DNA from: Haliscomenobacter hydrossis DSM 1100
Lineage (GTDB): Bacteria > Bacteroidota > Bacteroidia > Chitinophagales > Saprospiraceae
DNA length: 64,000 bases
Reading direction: 5' to 3'
NCBI RefSeq assembly: GCF_000212735.1
Contig: NC_015510.1
Span: 6,883,001 to 6,947,000, forward strand
Shown here: positions 37,561 through 46,917 of the stretch, piece by piece
Numbering within the stretch: position 1 is the stretch's first letter
How the letters are laid out: each line of letters opens with the position of its first letter
Position numbers and translations under genes: made by a program
Notes under the pieces: generated by a model
Told to the model about the DNA's origin: nothing
Seen by the model: the letters and a program-made list of their open reading frames with translations, nothing else
Databases searched by the model: none

Positions 37561-39891
37561 ATGAACGAATTTGAATATCCAAAGGCCATTTTGCTCAACA
37601 GTAATCTGAAAGATTCTTCTGACAGTCAGGTTGATTATTGGGGACTATTGCATAAATTTATTCTCAGCAAGTGGTACCTCTATTTGGCCTTCAGCATCAT
37701 ATGTATTGGTTTGGCTTATGTTTATTACAAAAACCAGCAGCCGGTTTATGCCATAACCAGTAAGTTATTGATTAGAGAACGCGAGCGGGATTATGGCCCA
37801 GGAGCGGATTTTGTAAAACAAAATATCAATTTTGCTGCTGCTGCCGAAGATGCGAGCAATGAAATTGAGATGTTGACCTCTTTTGCCTTGATGAAGGCAG
37901 TTGTAGAGGATTTAGGGCTTGAGACCCGGTATTATTGGAAGCATAAGTTTTCCGAATACGATGCATATGGAAACTTCCCAATCGTTGTAGATACTTTTAA
38001 ATTGAACCCTTCAGCGGAATCTACGTTCAAAATTACGCCACTCAACAACTATTCCTTTCGGTTTTCGCAGGGTTCCAAAACCGAAACCCAGCGCTTTGGT
38101 ACCTTATTTTCGAATCAATTTGGGGTATTTCGCATCAACCGGATTGGAGCGCTGCCTATTTCTTCCGATTCCAGTATGTATGTTTCTTTCCAAGATACCA
38201 AAGGATTGGCCAGGAATTACCAGCATAATTTATCGGTTGAATTGTCGGACGAAAAAAATCATTCTTCGGTTTTGATTCTAGGCTTGAGGGATGTGGTTCC
38301 TCAACGGGGTATCGACATTGTAAACCGGCTAGTGGATAAATTCAATCAGTTGAAAAGCGAGGTAAATACAGAAATCACGCTGAAAACCTTGGAACTGATC
38401 GATGGGCGCTTGGCCAATATCAGCGCAGAACTGGCTTCGGCTGAAAGTACCGTGGAGTCGTACAAATTGAACAACGACATCATTGCAGAAACCACTACTG
38501 ATTTGAGCATCACCCTGGAAGATGTAAACAATCTGGTCAAGGAGCAAAGAAAGGTTGAGCTTCAACAAAAAATGCTCCAGGCCATGAAATCGGATCTACA
38601 GGATACGAGCAGCAAATTTAAATTGATTCCCATTAATCCTGCGCTCTACGATGGCAAAATTCGGGATTTGATTCAACCGTACAACGACCTGGTGATGGAA
38701 CGGGAACGGTTTTTAACAAAAGGCCAAACATCCAATCCAGTTGTGCAGTCCAACAACCAAAAGTTGAAAAGTTTACAGTCATCCATCAATTTGGCAATTG
38801 ATCACATGCAGGATGATCTCAATATGCAACAGAACAAGTTGAAGTACCATTACGATCAATCATCTAATCACTTGCGGAGTGTGCCCAGCAAGGAACGAGG
38901 TCTGTCGGACAGAGTGCGCATTCAGTCCATTAAGGAAAACCTATATGTTTATCTTTTGCAAAAAAGAGAAGAAACTGCCTTGGCATTGGTGAGCAATTAT
39001 GCCAATGCGCTGTTGTTTGATCCACCCTACAGTTCAATTGGCCCAGTTGGCCCCAACAAGATTAAAATTTTTGCTGCTGCGGGCATGGGTGGCCTGGCTA
39101 TCCCTTTTTTCCTGATCTTGGTCTTGGAGTTGTTGAAGAATTCGGTACAAACGGAAGAAGACCTCAAATCCATGTTGCCAGAGAAAACCATCATGGGGGT
39201 AATCAACCACCAAAAAGGAAAAAAACAGCATTCGTTGTTGAGCAAGTCTCAAAACACACTGACCGAACGTTTTCGTACCCTTCGAACGAACCTGCAATTT
39301 CATCAACGAGAAAAAACCAAATCCATTTTGGTTACATCCAGTACGAGTGATGAAGGAAAAACCTTTGTGGCTACCAATCTGGCCATGAGTTTTGCACTGG
39401 CCAAAAAGAAAACCATCGTGGTGGATTTTGACTTGAGAAAACCCTCCATCAGCAAATATTTTGAAGGGAATGCAGAAATTGGGTTAAGCAGCTTTCTGAT
39501 CAATCAACTGGAGGTTGAGGAGGTCATTCAAACTTCAGGAGATCTGCCCAACCTGGATTACATTTCCGGAGGGCCCTTTATCCCCAATGTATCCGAACAG
39601 CTTACAGAACAGCAATTGTCTGTGCTGTTTGCTTATTTAAAATCGAAGTATGATGTCATCATCATCGATAGCTCACCCATTGGAGTTGTTTCCGACGGCA
39701 TGCTATTGAATAATTACGTGGACAACACCTTGTTTGTGGTGCGTTCCAATTTTACCAAAAAAGCAACGATAGCCAAAGCCAGGGAAATTTTTGAACAAAA
39801 TAAGCTGGTCAACCCTGCTATCATTTTTAATGGAGTAAAAAAACAAAACGATGCCTATGGATATAGCTACAAGGACTATGGTTACGCCTAA
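37561..39891 (+). CDS. Wzc-like polysaccharide copolymerase with tyrosine-kinase domain
   Basis: 776 residues. The N-terminal Wzz domain starts with membrane helix WYLYLAFSIICIGLAYVYY (about 38-57); a long periplasmic coiled-coil part follows to the second helix near residue 505 (FAAAGMGGLAIPFFLILVLELL). The cytoplasmic BY-kinase domain has Walker A (TSSTSDEGKT), Walker A' (VVDFDLRKP) and Walker B (YDVIIIDSSP), and a tyrosine-containing tail (DAYGYSYKDYGYA) for autophosphorylation. It controls chain length and couples polymerisation to export with the Wza-like protein. Confidence 0.94.
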   Translation: MNEFEYPKAILLNSNLKDSSDSQVDYWGLLHKFILSKWYLYLAFSIICIGLAYVYYKNQQPVYAITSKLLIRERERDYGPGADFVKQNINFAAAAEDASNEIEMLTSFALMKAVVEDLGLETRYYWKHKFSEYDAYGNFPIVVDTFKLNPSAESTFKITPLNNYSFRFSQGSKTETQRFGTLFSNQFGVFRINRIGALPISSDSSMYVSFQDTKGLARNYQHNLSVELSDEKNHSSVLILGLRDVVPQRGIDIVNRLVDKFNQLKSEVNTEITLKTLELIDGRLANISAELASAESTVESYKLNNDIIAETTTDLSITLEDVNNLVKEQRKVELQQKMLQAMKSDLQDTSSKFKLIPINPALYDGKIRDLIQPYNDLVMERERFLTKGQTSNPVVQSNNQKLKSLQSSINLAIDHMQDDLNMQQNKLKYHYDQSSNHLRSVPSKERGLSDRVRIQSIKENLYVYLLQKREETALALVSNYANALLFDPPYSSIGPVGPNKIKIFAAAGMGGLAIPFFLILVLELLKNSVQTEEDLKSMLPEKTIMGVINHQKGKKQHSLLSKSQNTLTERFRTLRTNLQFHQREKTKSILVTSSTSDEGKTFVATNLAMSFALAKKKTIVVDFDLRKPSISKYFEGNAEIGLSSFLINQLEVEEVIQTSGDLPNLDYISGGPFIPNVSEQLTEQQLSVLFAYLKSKYDVIIIDSSPIGVVSDGMLLNNYVDNTLFVVRSNFTKKATIAKAREIFEQNKLVNPAIIFNGVKKQNDAYGYSYKDYGYA

Positions 39892-39899
39892 CAATTAGC

Positions 39900-39915
39900 G
39901 CATGTTTCAACATGC
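39900..39915 (+). terminator. Possible terminator after the Wzc-like gene
   Basis: GCATGTT-TC-AACATGC forms a 7-bp stem followed by TTTTA, eight bases after the stop codon at 39891. The stem is short, so termination may be partial. It lies upstream of the inserted IS. Confidence 0.35.
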
Positions 39916-39952
39916 TTTTAGGGCAGCTACACCGCCCCGGAGCACCTCTTAG

Positions 39953-41414
39953 CTGGACTTTATCCCTTTAGAAAAGAAAAGAACTGGGTGAAAAAGCATT
40001 ATTTTGAAGGTTCTCAAGCTATCAAGATATATGCAATTACCACCCGAGTTCCAGGACTCAATATCCGTTTTTTCTTGTGGATTTAGCAAGCGCACGTGGG
40101 AAAAAATAAAATTACTATTGCTAGGAGCCTTGCTATGTCCAGGTAGTCGAACTGTATGCAATATCCTGCGTACACTTGGACTTGAACACGAAAGTAGTTT
40201 TCATAAATATCATCGAGTATTGAGTTGTGCCAAATGGTCAGCTTTGAAGTTGTCCAGCATACTCCTAAAATTGCTAGTGGATGCTTTTATCCCTGCACAT
40301 GAACCGCTAGTTTTTGCTATCGATGAAACAATCGAGCGGCGTTGGGGTGCCAAGATTAAAAAGCGAGGGATTTACCGTGATCCAGTACGATCCTCCAAGA
40401 GCCACTTTGTCAAGTGTAGTGGACTGCGTTGGATGGTATTGGCCTTGCTTACTCCTTTACCTTGGCTTGACCGAACTTGTTGGGCATTACCTGTACTGAG
40501 CGCTTTATGCCCTTCTGAACGGTATTATCAAAACCGACCACAAGTTCGCTCCGCTAAAAAACTGACACATTGGGCTTGGCAACTCATCCAATGGTTACAT
40601 CGTTATGCACTTCCTTTGAAACGTGCTGTTTATCTGGTCGGGGATGGCTCGTATGCCACCTACGAACTACTCGATCAAGGTATCCGACAAAACATCAACC
40701 TCATCGTGCGCATGCGCCTTGACGCTCGGCTCTTCCATTTTCCTACCCCCAATCCGCCTCACAAAAGAGGCCCCAAACCCATCATTGGCAAGCGAATCAT
40801 GGATATGGAACAACGACTCAACGACGGGCGCATCAAGTGGACTAAAGTTCATTTTAGTCAATGGTATGATCGAACTAACCAAACCATGCTCATTACCTCC
40901 GGTAAAGCGCTCTGGTATAAGGCTTCTTCGCCCATTGTTCCCATTCAATGGGTACTCATCAAAGACCCTTTGAATGAAATGGAGCCCGCGCTGCTCGCTA
41001 CTACTGATCTCAAACTCGATCCGGTGCAAATCATCAACTTCTTTGTTCGCCGTTGGCGCATTGAAGTTACTTTTGCTGAAGTGCGCAGACATCTGGGGGT
41101 CGAAACCCAACGACAATGGTCTGACTTGGCGATTGAACGTTCAACTCCTCTGCTCTTTTCCGTTTTTTCCATCACAACCTTATTGGCGCATTCCCTTCAT
41201 CAAAGCAGCCCTATCAAACCATTTACCACCGCTTGGTATCCTAAGCATATCGTCTCTTTTTCCGATGTCCTCCGTGCTGTAAAAACGGCTATCTGGAGGC
41301 ATAATCAATTTTTAACCTCCTCCAAAAATACCCTTGTTGATAATTATATTCATAACATCAGGTATCTTTGGAATGTCCTTATTGGCGCTTCTGCCTAAAA
41401 GGGATAAAGTCCAG
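39953..41414 (+). mobile_element. Complete insertion sequence with 17-bp terminal inverted repeats
   Basis: A 1462-bp element bounded by exact 17-bp inverted repeats (CTGGACTTTATCCCTTT at 39953-39969; complement at 41398-41414). It is flanked by the 5-bp direct duplication CTTAG (39948-39952 and 41415-41419). One intact transposase gene fills it. The intact ends, duplication and reading frame indicate a recent, probably still active insertion. It separates the Wza/Wzc export genes from the rest of the exopolysaccharide cluster. Confidence 0.93.
40031..41398 (+). CDS. IS transposase, DDE superfamily (IS701/IS4-like)
   Basis: 455 residues from the ATG at 40031 (a TTG at 40004 is a less likely start). 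The first catalytic Asp is in FAIDETIERRWG (near 97), with the typical continuation GIYRDPVRSSKSHFVKCSGLRW; the second is in YLVGDGSYATYELL (near residue 208) and the Glu in RRWRIEVTFAEVRRHLGVETQRQW (near 345). This pattern fits DDE_5-type transposases near IS701. The stop codon overlaps the right inverted repeat by one base. No frameshift or stop is seen. Confidence 0.9.
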   Translation: MQLPPEFQDSISVFSCGFSKRTWEKIKLLLLGALLCPGSRTVCNILRTLGLEHESSFHKYHRVLSCAKWSALKLSSILLKLLVDAFIPAHEPLVFAIDETIERRWGAKIKKRGIYRDPVRSSKSHFVKCSGLRWMVLALLTPLPWLDRTCWALPVLSALCPSERYYQNRPQVRSAKKLTHWAWQLIQWLHRYALPLKRAVYLVGDGSYATYELLDQGIRQNINLIVRMRLDARLFHFPTPNPPHKRGPKPIIGKRIMDMEQRLNDGRIKWTKVHFSQWYDRTNQTMLITSGKALWYKASSPIVPIQWVLIKDPLNEMEPALLATTDLKLDPVQIINFFVRRWRIEVTFAEVRRHLGVETQRQWSDLAIERSTPLLFSVFSITTLLAHSLHQSSPIKPFTTAWYPKHIVSFSDVLRAVKTAIWRHNQFLTSSKNTLVDNYIHNIRYLWNVLIGASA

Positions 41415-41428
41415 CTTAGGTGTTGCGT

Positions 41429-41476
41429 TTTTTTCGTCATGAATCATACACACTTTTTTCGCCATGAATCATACAC
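41429..41476 (+). repeat. 25-bp tandem duplication over a start codon
   Basis: The stretch TTTTTTCG(T/C)CATGAATCATACAC occurs at 41429-41451 and 41454-41476, differing at one base, with a 25-bp period. Each copy has an ATG (41439 and 41464). Only the second is in frame with the sugar transferase; the first opens a 32-codon frame that ends at 41537. Confidence 0.8.
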
Positions 41477-42927
41477 TTACACAAGTGCCTGTTTTGAATC
41501 AACAGGTCACACATCGGAATGTCGAAATTTCCGATAAAACTAAAATTGAGAGAAATACGGACCGTTGCCTTACCTTGGTAATTGCACTGGACTTGATGCT
41601 ACTGAACCTTTGTTTATTTGGTTTTTTGCTGATTCAGGTTCCATCCGAAAGTAGATTTTCTCAATTGATTACCCAAACACTTCCATTGATGGTGCTGCTG
41701 GCCAATGTCATCTGGATATTGGTCAGCACCTATATGGACGTTTACCACGTTTTTGAGGGCATCAAATTAAACCTGAAAATCAAGGACTTGTTTTTAAGTG
41801 CCATGATCTATTTTGGGTTGATCAGTTTGATGTATTACCAGTTCTTTTTTCCGATTTTTCAGGTACACTTCTTGATACAAGCTTTATGTTCCTTTTTAGT
41901 GCTTTCTTCAATTTCGCACTATGCAATTCGCTATTACAATCGGAACAGAACGCTGGTTTTGTCCTATGCTGTAGTAGGCGGTGGGGGCAACAATCTTCGC
42001 TATCTGGAAAATGTACTTTCCTCGGTATATGGAGAGGATACCCAATGTGTTGGGCGTTTTGCCAATGATGAACTACCCGAGGTGAAGAACCTGGGGACTT
42101 ACGATGAGATCGAAGCCTATCTGAAAGAAAACCACAACATCAACAAGCTATTGTATTTCTATAGCGATTTATCCAAACAAACGATACAACGCATCATCCA
42201 ACTGTGCCGTAACCGGTTCATTGATTTTGACATGGTACCGATCGGGGTCGATTTTTTTGAACGGGGCATACAAGTGGAACAATTGGCACATTTGCCCATC
42301 TTTCGCCGGAAAAAAGAGCCATTGTGCTTGCCTCAGAACAAAATACTCAAACGTTCCTTCGATATTTTGTTCAGCCTCGCGGTCATTGTTTTTATTTTTC
42401 CCTGGCTGTTTCCGCTGGTGATGTTGATGATCAAACTGGAATCAAAAGGCCCCATTTTTTTCCTGCAAAAAAGGACCGGTTATTGGAACAAGCCTTTTTA
42501 TTGCATCAAGTTCAGGACCATGAAGTTCAACGATGGAAGTGATCGGCAGCAGGCAACGAGAGGAGATGCCCGTATTACCTGGGTAGGTTCCATTTTGAGA
42601 AAAACCAATATTGATGAGTTGCCGCAGTTTTTCAATGTACTTAAAGGCGACATGTCAGTGGTGGGCCCACGGCCGCATATGGTCAAACATACCGAAGATT
42701 ATTCCAAGCTGATCGATAAGTACATGATTCGCCACGAGGTGAAACCAGGTGTAACGGGTTGGGCCCAAGTCAATGGCTGGAGAGGCCCCACTGAAGAGTT
42801 GTACCAAATGGCCAAAAGAGTGGAATACGATGTGAATTACATTGAAAACTGGAACTTTTGGTTTGATTGCAAGTGCATTTTTCTCACTGTTTTTAACATG
42901 GTCAAAGGAGAAGATAACGCATTTTAA
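41464..42927 (+). CDS. Initiating sugar-phosphate transferase (polyprenyl glycosylphosphotransferase)
   Basis: 487 residues. Four N-terminal membrane helices (about 40-150), a CoA_binding_3-like domain (about 160-260), a fifth helix (LFSLAVIVFIFPWLFPLVMLM) and the catalytic domain with PIFFLQKRTGYWNKPFYCIKFRTM split after GY, ITWVGSILRKTNIDELPQF, GDMSVVGPRP and KPGVTGWAQVNGW. This is the WcaJ/WbaP type that transfers a sugar-1-phosphate, often glucose or galactose, to undecaprenyl phosphate and so starts the repeat unit. The start at 41464 is the second ATG of a tandem duplication. Confidence 0.94.
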   Translation: MNHTLTQVPVLNQQVTHRNVEISDKTKIERNTDRCLTLVIALDLMLLNLCLFGFLLIQVPSESRFSQLITQTLPLMVLLANVIWILVSTYMDVYHVFEGIKLNLKIKDLFLSAMIYFGLISLMYYQFFFPIFQVHFLIQALCSFLVLSSISHYAIRYYNRNRTLVLSYAVVGGGGNNLRYLENVLSSVYGEDTQCVGRFANDELPEVKNLGTYDEIEAYLKENHNINKLLYFYSDLSKQTIQRIIQLCRNRFIDFDMVPIGVDFFERGIQVEQLAHLPIFRRKKEPLCLPQNKILKRSFDILFSLAVIVFIFPWLFPLVMLMIKLESKGPIFFLQKRTGYWNKPFYCIKFRTMKFNDGSDRQQATRGDARITWVGSILRKTNIDELPQFFNVLKGDMSVVGPRPHMVKHTEDYSKLIDKYMIRHEVKPGVTGWAQVNGWRGPTEELYQMAKRVEYDVNYIENWNFWFDCKCIFLTVFNMVKGEDNAF

Positions 42928-42994
42928 TCGCTACTCAGAACGATTTCCTTAGTCCCCCCACTTTCCTTTTCCTCGCTGCACTTAAAAACAACCC

Positions 42995-44212
42995 ATGAAA
43001 AAAATACTAGTACTGTTTCATCCTTTGAAAGAAGTATTTCAATACCTTGAGGAAGAAGGAAATGAGCAATTTGCCCCCCATCATTTCTGGCTTTTTGACA
43101 AACTTGTAGAACAAGGGTATGAGGTGGATTTTGTAGCGTCAAACGAAAAAACATTCCTCAATTGGCTGGGGAGAATATTGCGTTTGTATTTTCTTCAGCA
43201 ACAAGTGGATGCGTTGAGGGTAGCGAAAGACTACGACTTGATTTTTGTTCCTTACATGGAATATTCCTTTTTATTGAATCTTGCAAAGTTGCTGAAACGT
43301 TTAAAAAAACCGATTGTAGGTCTGGCGCATCAACCTTATGCACACGAACGAAAAAACCTCATTAAAAGAATTTATTACAATGCTGTGCGGTATGTTTATT
43401 TCAAAGGAATGGATTCTATTCTTTTTTACAGTCGTGCTATTCTCGAAAAAAGCAATCAAGGTTGGATTAAGGGGAATTCCAAGTTCGTAGATAACTTTGG
43501 AATCGATGATGATTTTTTTGATGCTTATTTACACAATCAAAAAAGCCCGCCGTGCAATAACTACATCTTTTCGACAGGTGGCGCTCAAAGGGATTTTGAT
43601 GCCTTGGTTAAAGCTTTCGAAGGGATTGATTTCGATTTGAAAATTACGACAGTTGGGGGTGATTTATCCAAACACCTGACTTGTGAGGTGCCTCCAAATG
43701 TATACATAGACAACTCTCTTCCTTTTGGATTGGGTTCTACGGGTAAAATTCGGAAAGAGTATTACAATGCTTTGGCGATAGCCGTGCCTTTGAAGGAAGT
43801 AGATGATTACAAGTTTGGAACCTGGGGCATTACCGTGGTGTTGGAAGGAATGGCCATGGGAAAACCTATTCTTTCTACTTACAATGAAGCGTATCCTTTT
43901 GACATTGAAAAAGAAAAAATTGGATTCTACGTTGATTATGGTGATGTACTTGGTTGGCAACAAGCCATCAAATATTTACTTGATCATCCCGAAGAAGTCC
44001 GTGAAATGGGTGAACGTGCCAAATATTTGAGTAAAACGAAGTACAACTATTCCTCATTCTCAAAGAATGTAATTGCGGATATCGATAGTATACTTAATGT
44101 CAGGCAAAAACCAGCCGCTTCAGTAAGTAGGACATTGGTAAGAAAAACAATCAGTTTAGGGCTCACTGCATCAAGCTGTCTAGCTTTGGAATGGGCGCAA
44201 TGCTTACTGTAG
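42995..44212 (+). CDS. Glycosyltransferase family 1/4-like
   Basis: 405 residues with a GT-B layout: N-terminal Rossmann-like half (KKILVLFHPLKEVFQYL) and C-terminal nucleotide-sugar half with YNALAIAVPLKE, FGTWGITVVLEGMAMGKPILST and the ending LLDHPEEVREMGERAKYL. These match GT4-type enzymes with a retaining mechanism. It adds a sugar to the lipid-linked repeat unit at the cytoplasmic face; donor and linkage cannot be read. It lies 67 bases after the initiating transferase. Confidence 0.82.
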   Translation: MKKILVLFHPLKEVFQYLEEEGNEQFAPHHFWLFDKLVEQGYEVDFVASNEKTFLNWLGRILRLYFLQQQVDALRVAKDYDLIFVPYMEYSFLLNLAKLLKRLKKPIVGLAHQPYAHERKNLIKRIYYNAVRYVYFKGMDSILFYSRAILEKSNQGWIKGNSKFVDNFGIDDDFFDAYLHNQKSPPCNNYIFSTGGAQRDFDALVKAFEGIDFDLKITTVGGDLSKHLTCEVPPNVYIDNSLPFGLGSTGKIRKEYYNALAIAVPLKEVDDYKFGTWGITVVLEGMAMGKPILSTYNEAYPFDIEKEKIGFYVDYGDVLGWQQAIKYLLDHPEEVREMGERAKYLSKTKYNYSSFSKNVIADIDSILNVRQKPAASVSRTLVRKTISLGLTASSCLALEWAQCLL

Positions 44213-44294
44213 ACACACCAGGAACACCCGGTTAATTTTCATTTATGATCTGTTCAGTCCCCTTTTTGAGTGTCACTTTTTTTGAAAATTACCC

Positions 44295-45674
44295 ATGAAT
44301 AAACTTCAATCCAAAACGGCTGCTTTGGTGTTCAATTTGCTCAACAAAGGACATGAACGAAGCATCAAGATAAAAAAGAATATCTTGGAGAGTATTCTGA
44401 TCAAAGGCGGAAGTGTTTTGGTTAGTCTCGTTATGGTTCCCTTGACCATTGATTACATTAACCCATCCAGGTACGGGATCTGGTTAACCATTAGTTCGGT
44501 AGTCGCTTGGGTCAGTTTTTTTGATATCGGGTTGACCCAAGGCTTGCGCAACAAATTTGCCCAAGCCAAAGCTGCGGGAGACGATGACCGCGCTCAAGTG
44601 TATGTGAGCACGGCCTATGCATTATTGGGACTCATTTTTTGTGTAGTTTGGCTGCTTTTTTTGGTGGTCAGTCCATTTTTGAACTGGTCGACGATATTGG
44701 GGATCACGGCCAATATGCGGGCGGAAGTATCTACTTTGGCGGTGATTGTTTTTACGTATTTCTGCATTCAGTTTGTACTCAAAATCATTACCACCATCTT
44801 GATTGCCGATCAAAGCCCTTCAAAAGCTGCGCTGATTGATTTTCTGGGTCAGGTGTTGTCTTTGGTATTCATTGTGGTCTTGATAAGAATGGCAGATAGT
44901 TCGCTCATTCTGCTCGGAATTGCCTTGTGTCTTTCTCCTCTGGTGATATTGTTGGGGGCCAATTTTTTCCTTTTTGCTGGGAAATATCAAAAATACCGCC
45001 CCAAGATCAGCAAGGTTAATTTTTCCTATTCTAAAGATCTATTGAATCTGGGGCTGTTTTTTTTCGTGATTCAGATTGCCTTCATCATTCAATATCAAAC
45101 CGCTAATTTCATCATTGCCCAAAATTTCAATACCGAGGATGTCGTATCCTACAACATCGTGTTCAAGTATTTTGGGGTTTTGGAAATGGTGTCGATTATT
45201 TTTGTGGCACCATTCTGGTCAGCTTCAACCGAAGCATTTATGAAAGGGGATATCCCCTGGATCAAAAGCAGCATAAAACATTACAATACATTGAATATCC
45301 TTCTTGCGCTTACCAGCATTATTATGCTGCTTTTATCAAGCAAAGTGTACGAATTATGGCTGGGAAAAGGTATTGTAGACATTAATTTTCAGTTGTCGCT
45401 TTGGGGCTTCCTGTTTTTCAATGTCTCTATTTTTAGTGGCAAGTATGTCGAGTTTTTAAATGGCATCAGTGCATTGAGGTTACAGTTTTTTGCCAGTTTG
45501 ATTAGTCCTTTTGTGTACATAATTTCAGCACTGGTTTTGATAAAATACTTTCACGTTGGTGTACATGCGGTATTTATTGCCGCTATTGTTGCCAATTTCA
45601 ACGGGTTTATTTTGGCCCCCCTCCAATATTTCCAAATCATCGAAAGGAACAAAAGAGGGATTTGGGCTAAATAA
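44295..45674 (+). CDS. Wzx-type oligosaccharide flippase
   Basis: 459 residues with about twelve predicted membrane segments of the MATE/polysaccharide-synthase superfamily. The family start is visible in ILIKGGSVLVSLVMVPLTIDYINPSRYGIW (split by a turn) with FFDIGLTQGLRNKFAQA. It transfers the completed lipid-linked repeat unit across the inner membrane. The gap before it is 82 bases; the next glycosyltransferase gene starts 12 bases after its stop. Confidence 0.9.
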   Translation: MNKLQSKTAALVFNLLNKGHERSIKIKKNILESILIKGGSVLVSLVMVPLTIDYINPSRYGIWLTISSVVAWVSFFDIGLTQGLRNKFAQAKAAGDDDRAQVYVSTAYALLGLIFCVVWLLFLVVSPFLNWSTILGITANMRAEVSTLAVIVFTYFCIQFVLKIITTILIADQSPSKAALIDFLGQVLSLVFIVVLIRMADSSLILLGIALCLSPLVILLGANFFLFAGKYQKYRPKISKVNFSYSKDLLNLGLFFFVIQIAFIIQYQTANFIIAQNFNTEDVVSYNIVFKYFGVLEMVSIIFVAPFWSASTEAFMKGDIPWIKSSIKHYNTLNILLALTSIIMLLLSSKVYELWLGKGIVDINFQLSLWGFLFFNVSIFSGKYVEFLNGISALRLQFFASLISPFVYIISALVLIKYFHVGVHAVFIAAIVANFNGFILAPLQYFQIIERNKRGIWAK

Positions 45675-45686
45675 TTGAATTGAATA

Positions 45687-46916
45687 ATGAAAAAAGTTGT
45701 CCAATTACAGTATCGGTCAACCACTTCAGGTGATTTTGGCAGAAGGCTTCACGATGAGTTCATGAAGGTGGGAATCAGTTCCAGTATTGTATCGCTGTAT
45801 TCCAATGTGCAGCCCAGCGCTGAACAGCACAATTTGGGCAAAAAGGAAATCCTGGTGTCCCGCTTAGACAATAAAGTGAATGATTATCTGACCCGGAAGG
45901 CCGATAAAAGCCTGGGTTTGTTTTCGTATCCCATCTTCGGAACCAATGTAACCCGCCTGGAACAAGTCAAACAGGCCGATGCCATTTACCTCCATTGGTC
46001 ACATCATGGTTTTTTGAGCCTGACCAATATGGAACAATTGGCCAAGCTGGGCAAACCAATTATCGTCATTCTGCACGACATGTGGTACCTTACGGGCGGT
46101 TGTCATTACAGTTTTGGTTGTGAAAAATACCAGGAGAAGTGCCAGAGCTGTCAGTTTTTTCCAGACTCAAAAAAAAATGACCTTTCCACTGCGGGGTTCG
46201 AGAAAAAAATGAAATTTTATGCCAAATACGACAACCTCTATTTCGTTTCTCCCAGCACTTGGTTGTACCAATGTGCCCAACAATCCGGGTTAACCCAAAA
46301 CAAGCCGGTTTTTCACATCCCCAATGTACTTGACCGAAACATATACAAACCTTTTGACAAAAAAACCGCCAAGGAAATACTCAATATTCCTCAAAATGAA
46401 CAAGTTATCTTGTTCGGGGCCACGTCGGTTAAAAACCCCTATAAAGGTTGGGAATATGTCACATCGGCTCTGAAGATACTGTATGAACAAAGGCAAAATG
46501 AAAACATTACCGTTTTGATCTTTGGCAATGGCAACAACCAGGAAATCTCGGAAACGATTCCATTCCAGACCAGATTTATGGGCCGACTCAATGACGAGTA
46601 TACCCTTGCACTAACGTACAACGCAGCAGATGTACTCGTTGCACCGTCTTTGATCGATAACCTGCCTTACACCATATTTGAGTCGCTGGCCTGCGGAACT
46701 CCTGTGGTTGCTTTTGATACTGGTGGAATCCCGGATATGATCCAGCACCGGATCAATGGTTATCTCGCAAAGTACAAAGACGCAGAAGATCTTGCCAAAG
46801 GCATCAGTTATTGCCTAACCCACACACTTGAACCTAGCCCCCCTGCTGCCTTGAACAATAACCTGAGTATCCAGAAGCATCTGGACCTATTGGATGCCAT
46901 CAAATCCGGGAATTAA
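45687..46916 (+). CDS. GT4-family glycosyltransferase (WcaC-like)
   Basis: 409 residues. The N-terminal part has LHWSHHGFLSL, VILHDMWYLTGGCHYSFGC and a Cys-containing loop (CEKYQEKCQSCQFFP), which are typical of a GT4 subgroup found in colanic-acid-like clusters. The C-terminal half shows NAADVLVAPSLIDNLPYTIFESLACGTPVVAFDTGGIPDMI with the catalytic E of the EX7E-like motif. It elongates the repeat unit. It is tightly linked to its neighbours. Confidence 0.9.
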   Translation: MKKVVQLQYRSTTSGDFGRRLHDEFMKVGISSSIVSLYSNVQPSAEQHNLGKKEILVSRLDNKVNDYLTRKADKSLGLFSYPIFGTNVTRLEQVKQADAIYLHWSHHGFLSLTNMEQLAKLGKPIIVILHDMWYLTGGCHYSFGCEKYQEKCQSCQFFPDSKKNDLSTAGFEKKMKFYAKYDNLYFVSPSTWLYQCAQQSGLTQNKPVFHIPNVLDRNIYKPFDKKTAKEILNIPQNEQVILFGATSVKNPYKGWEYVTSALKILYEQRQNENITVLIFGNGNNQEISETIPFQTRFMGRLNDEYTLALTYNAADVLVAPSLIDNLPYTIFESLACGTPVVAFDTGGIPDMIQHRINGYLAKYKDAEDLAKGISYCLTHTLEPSPPAALNNNLSIQKHLDLLDAIKSGN

Positions 46917-46917
46917 G

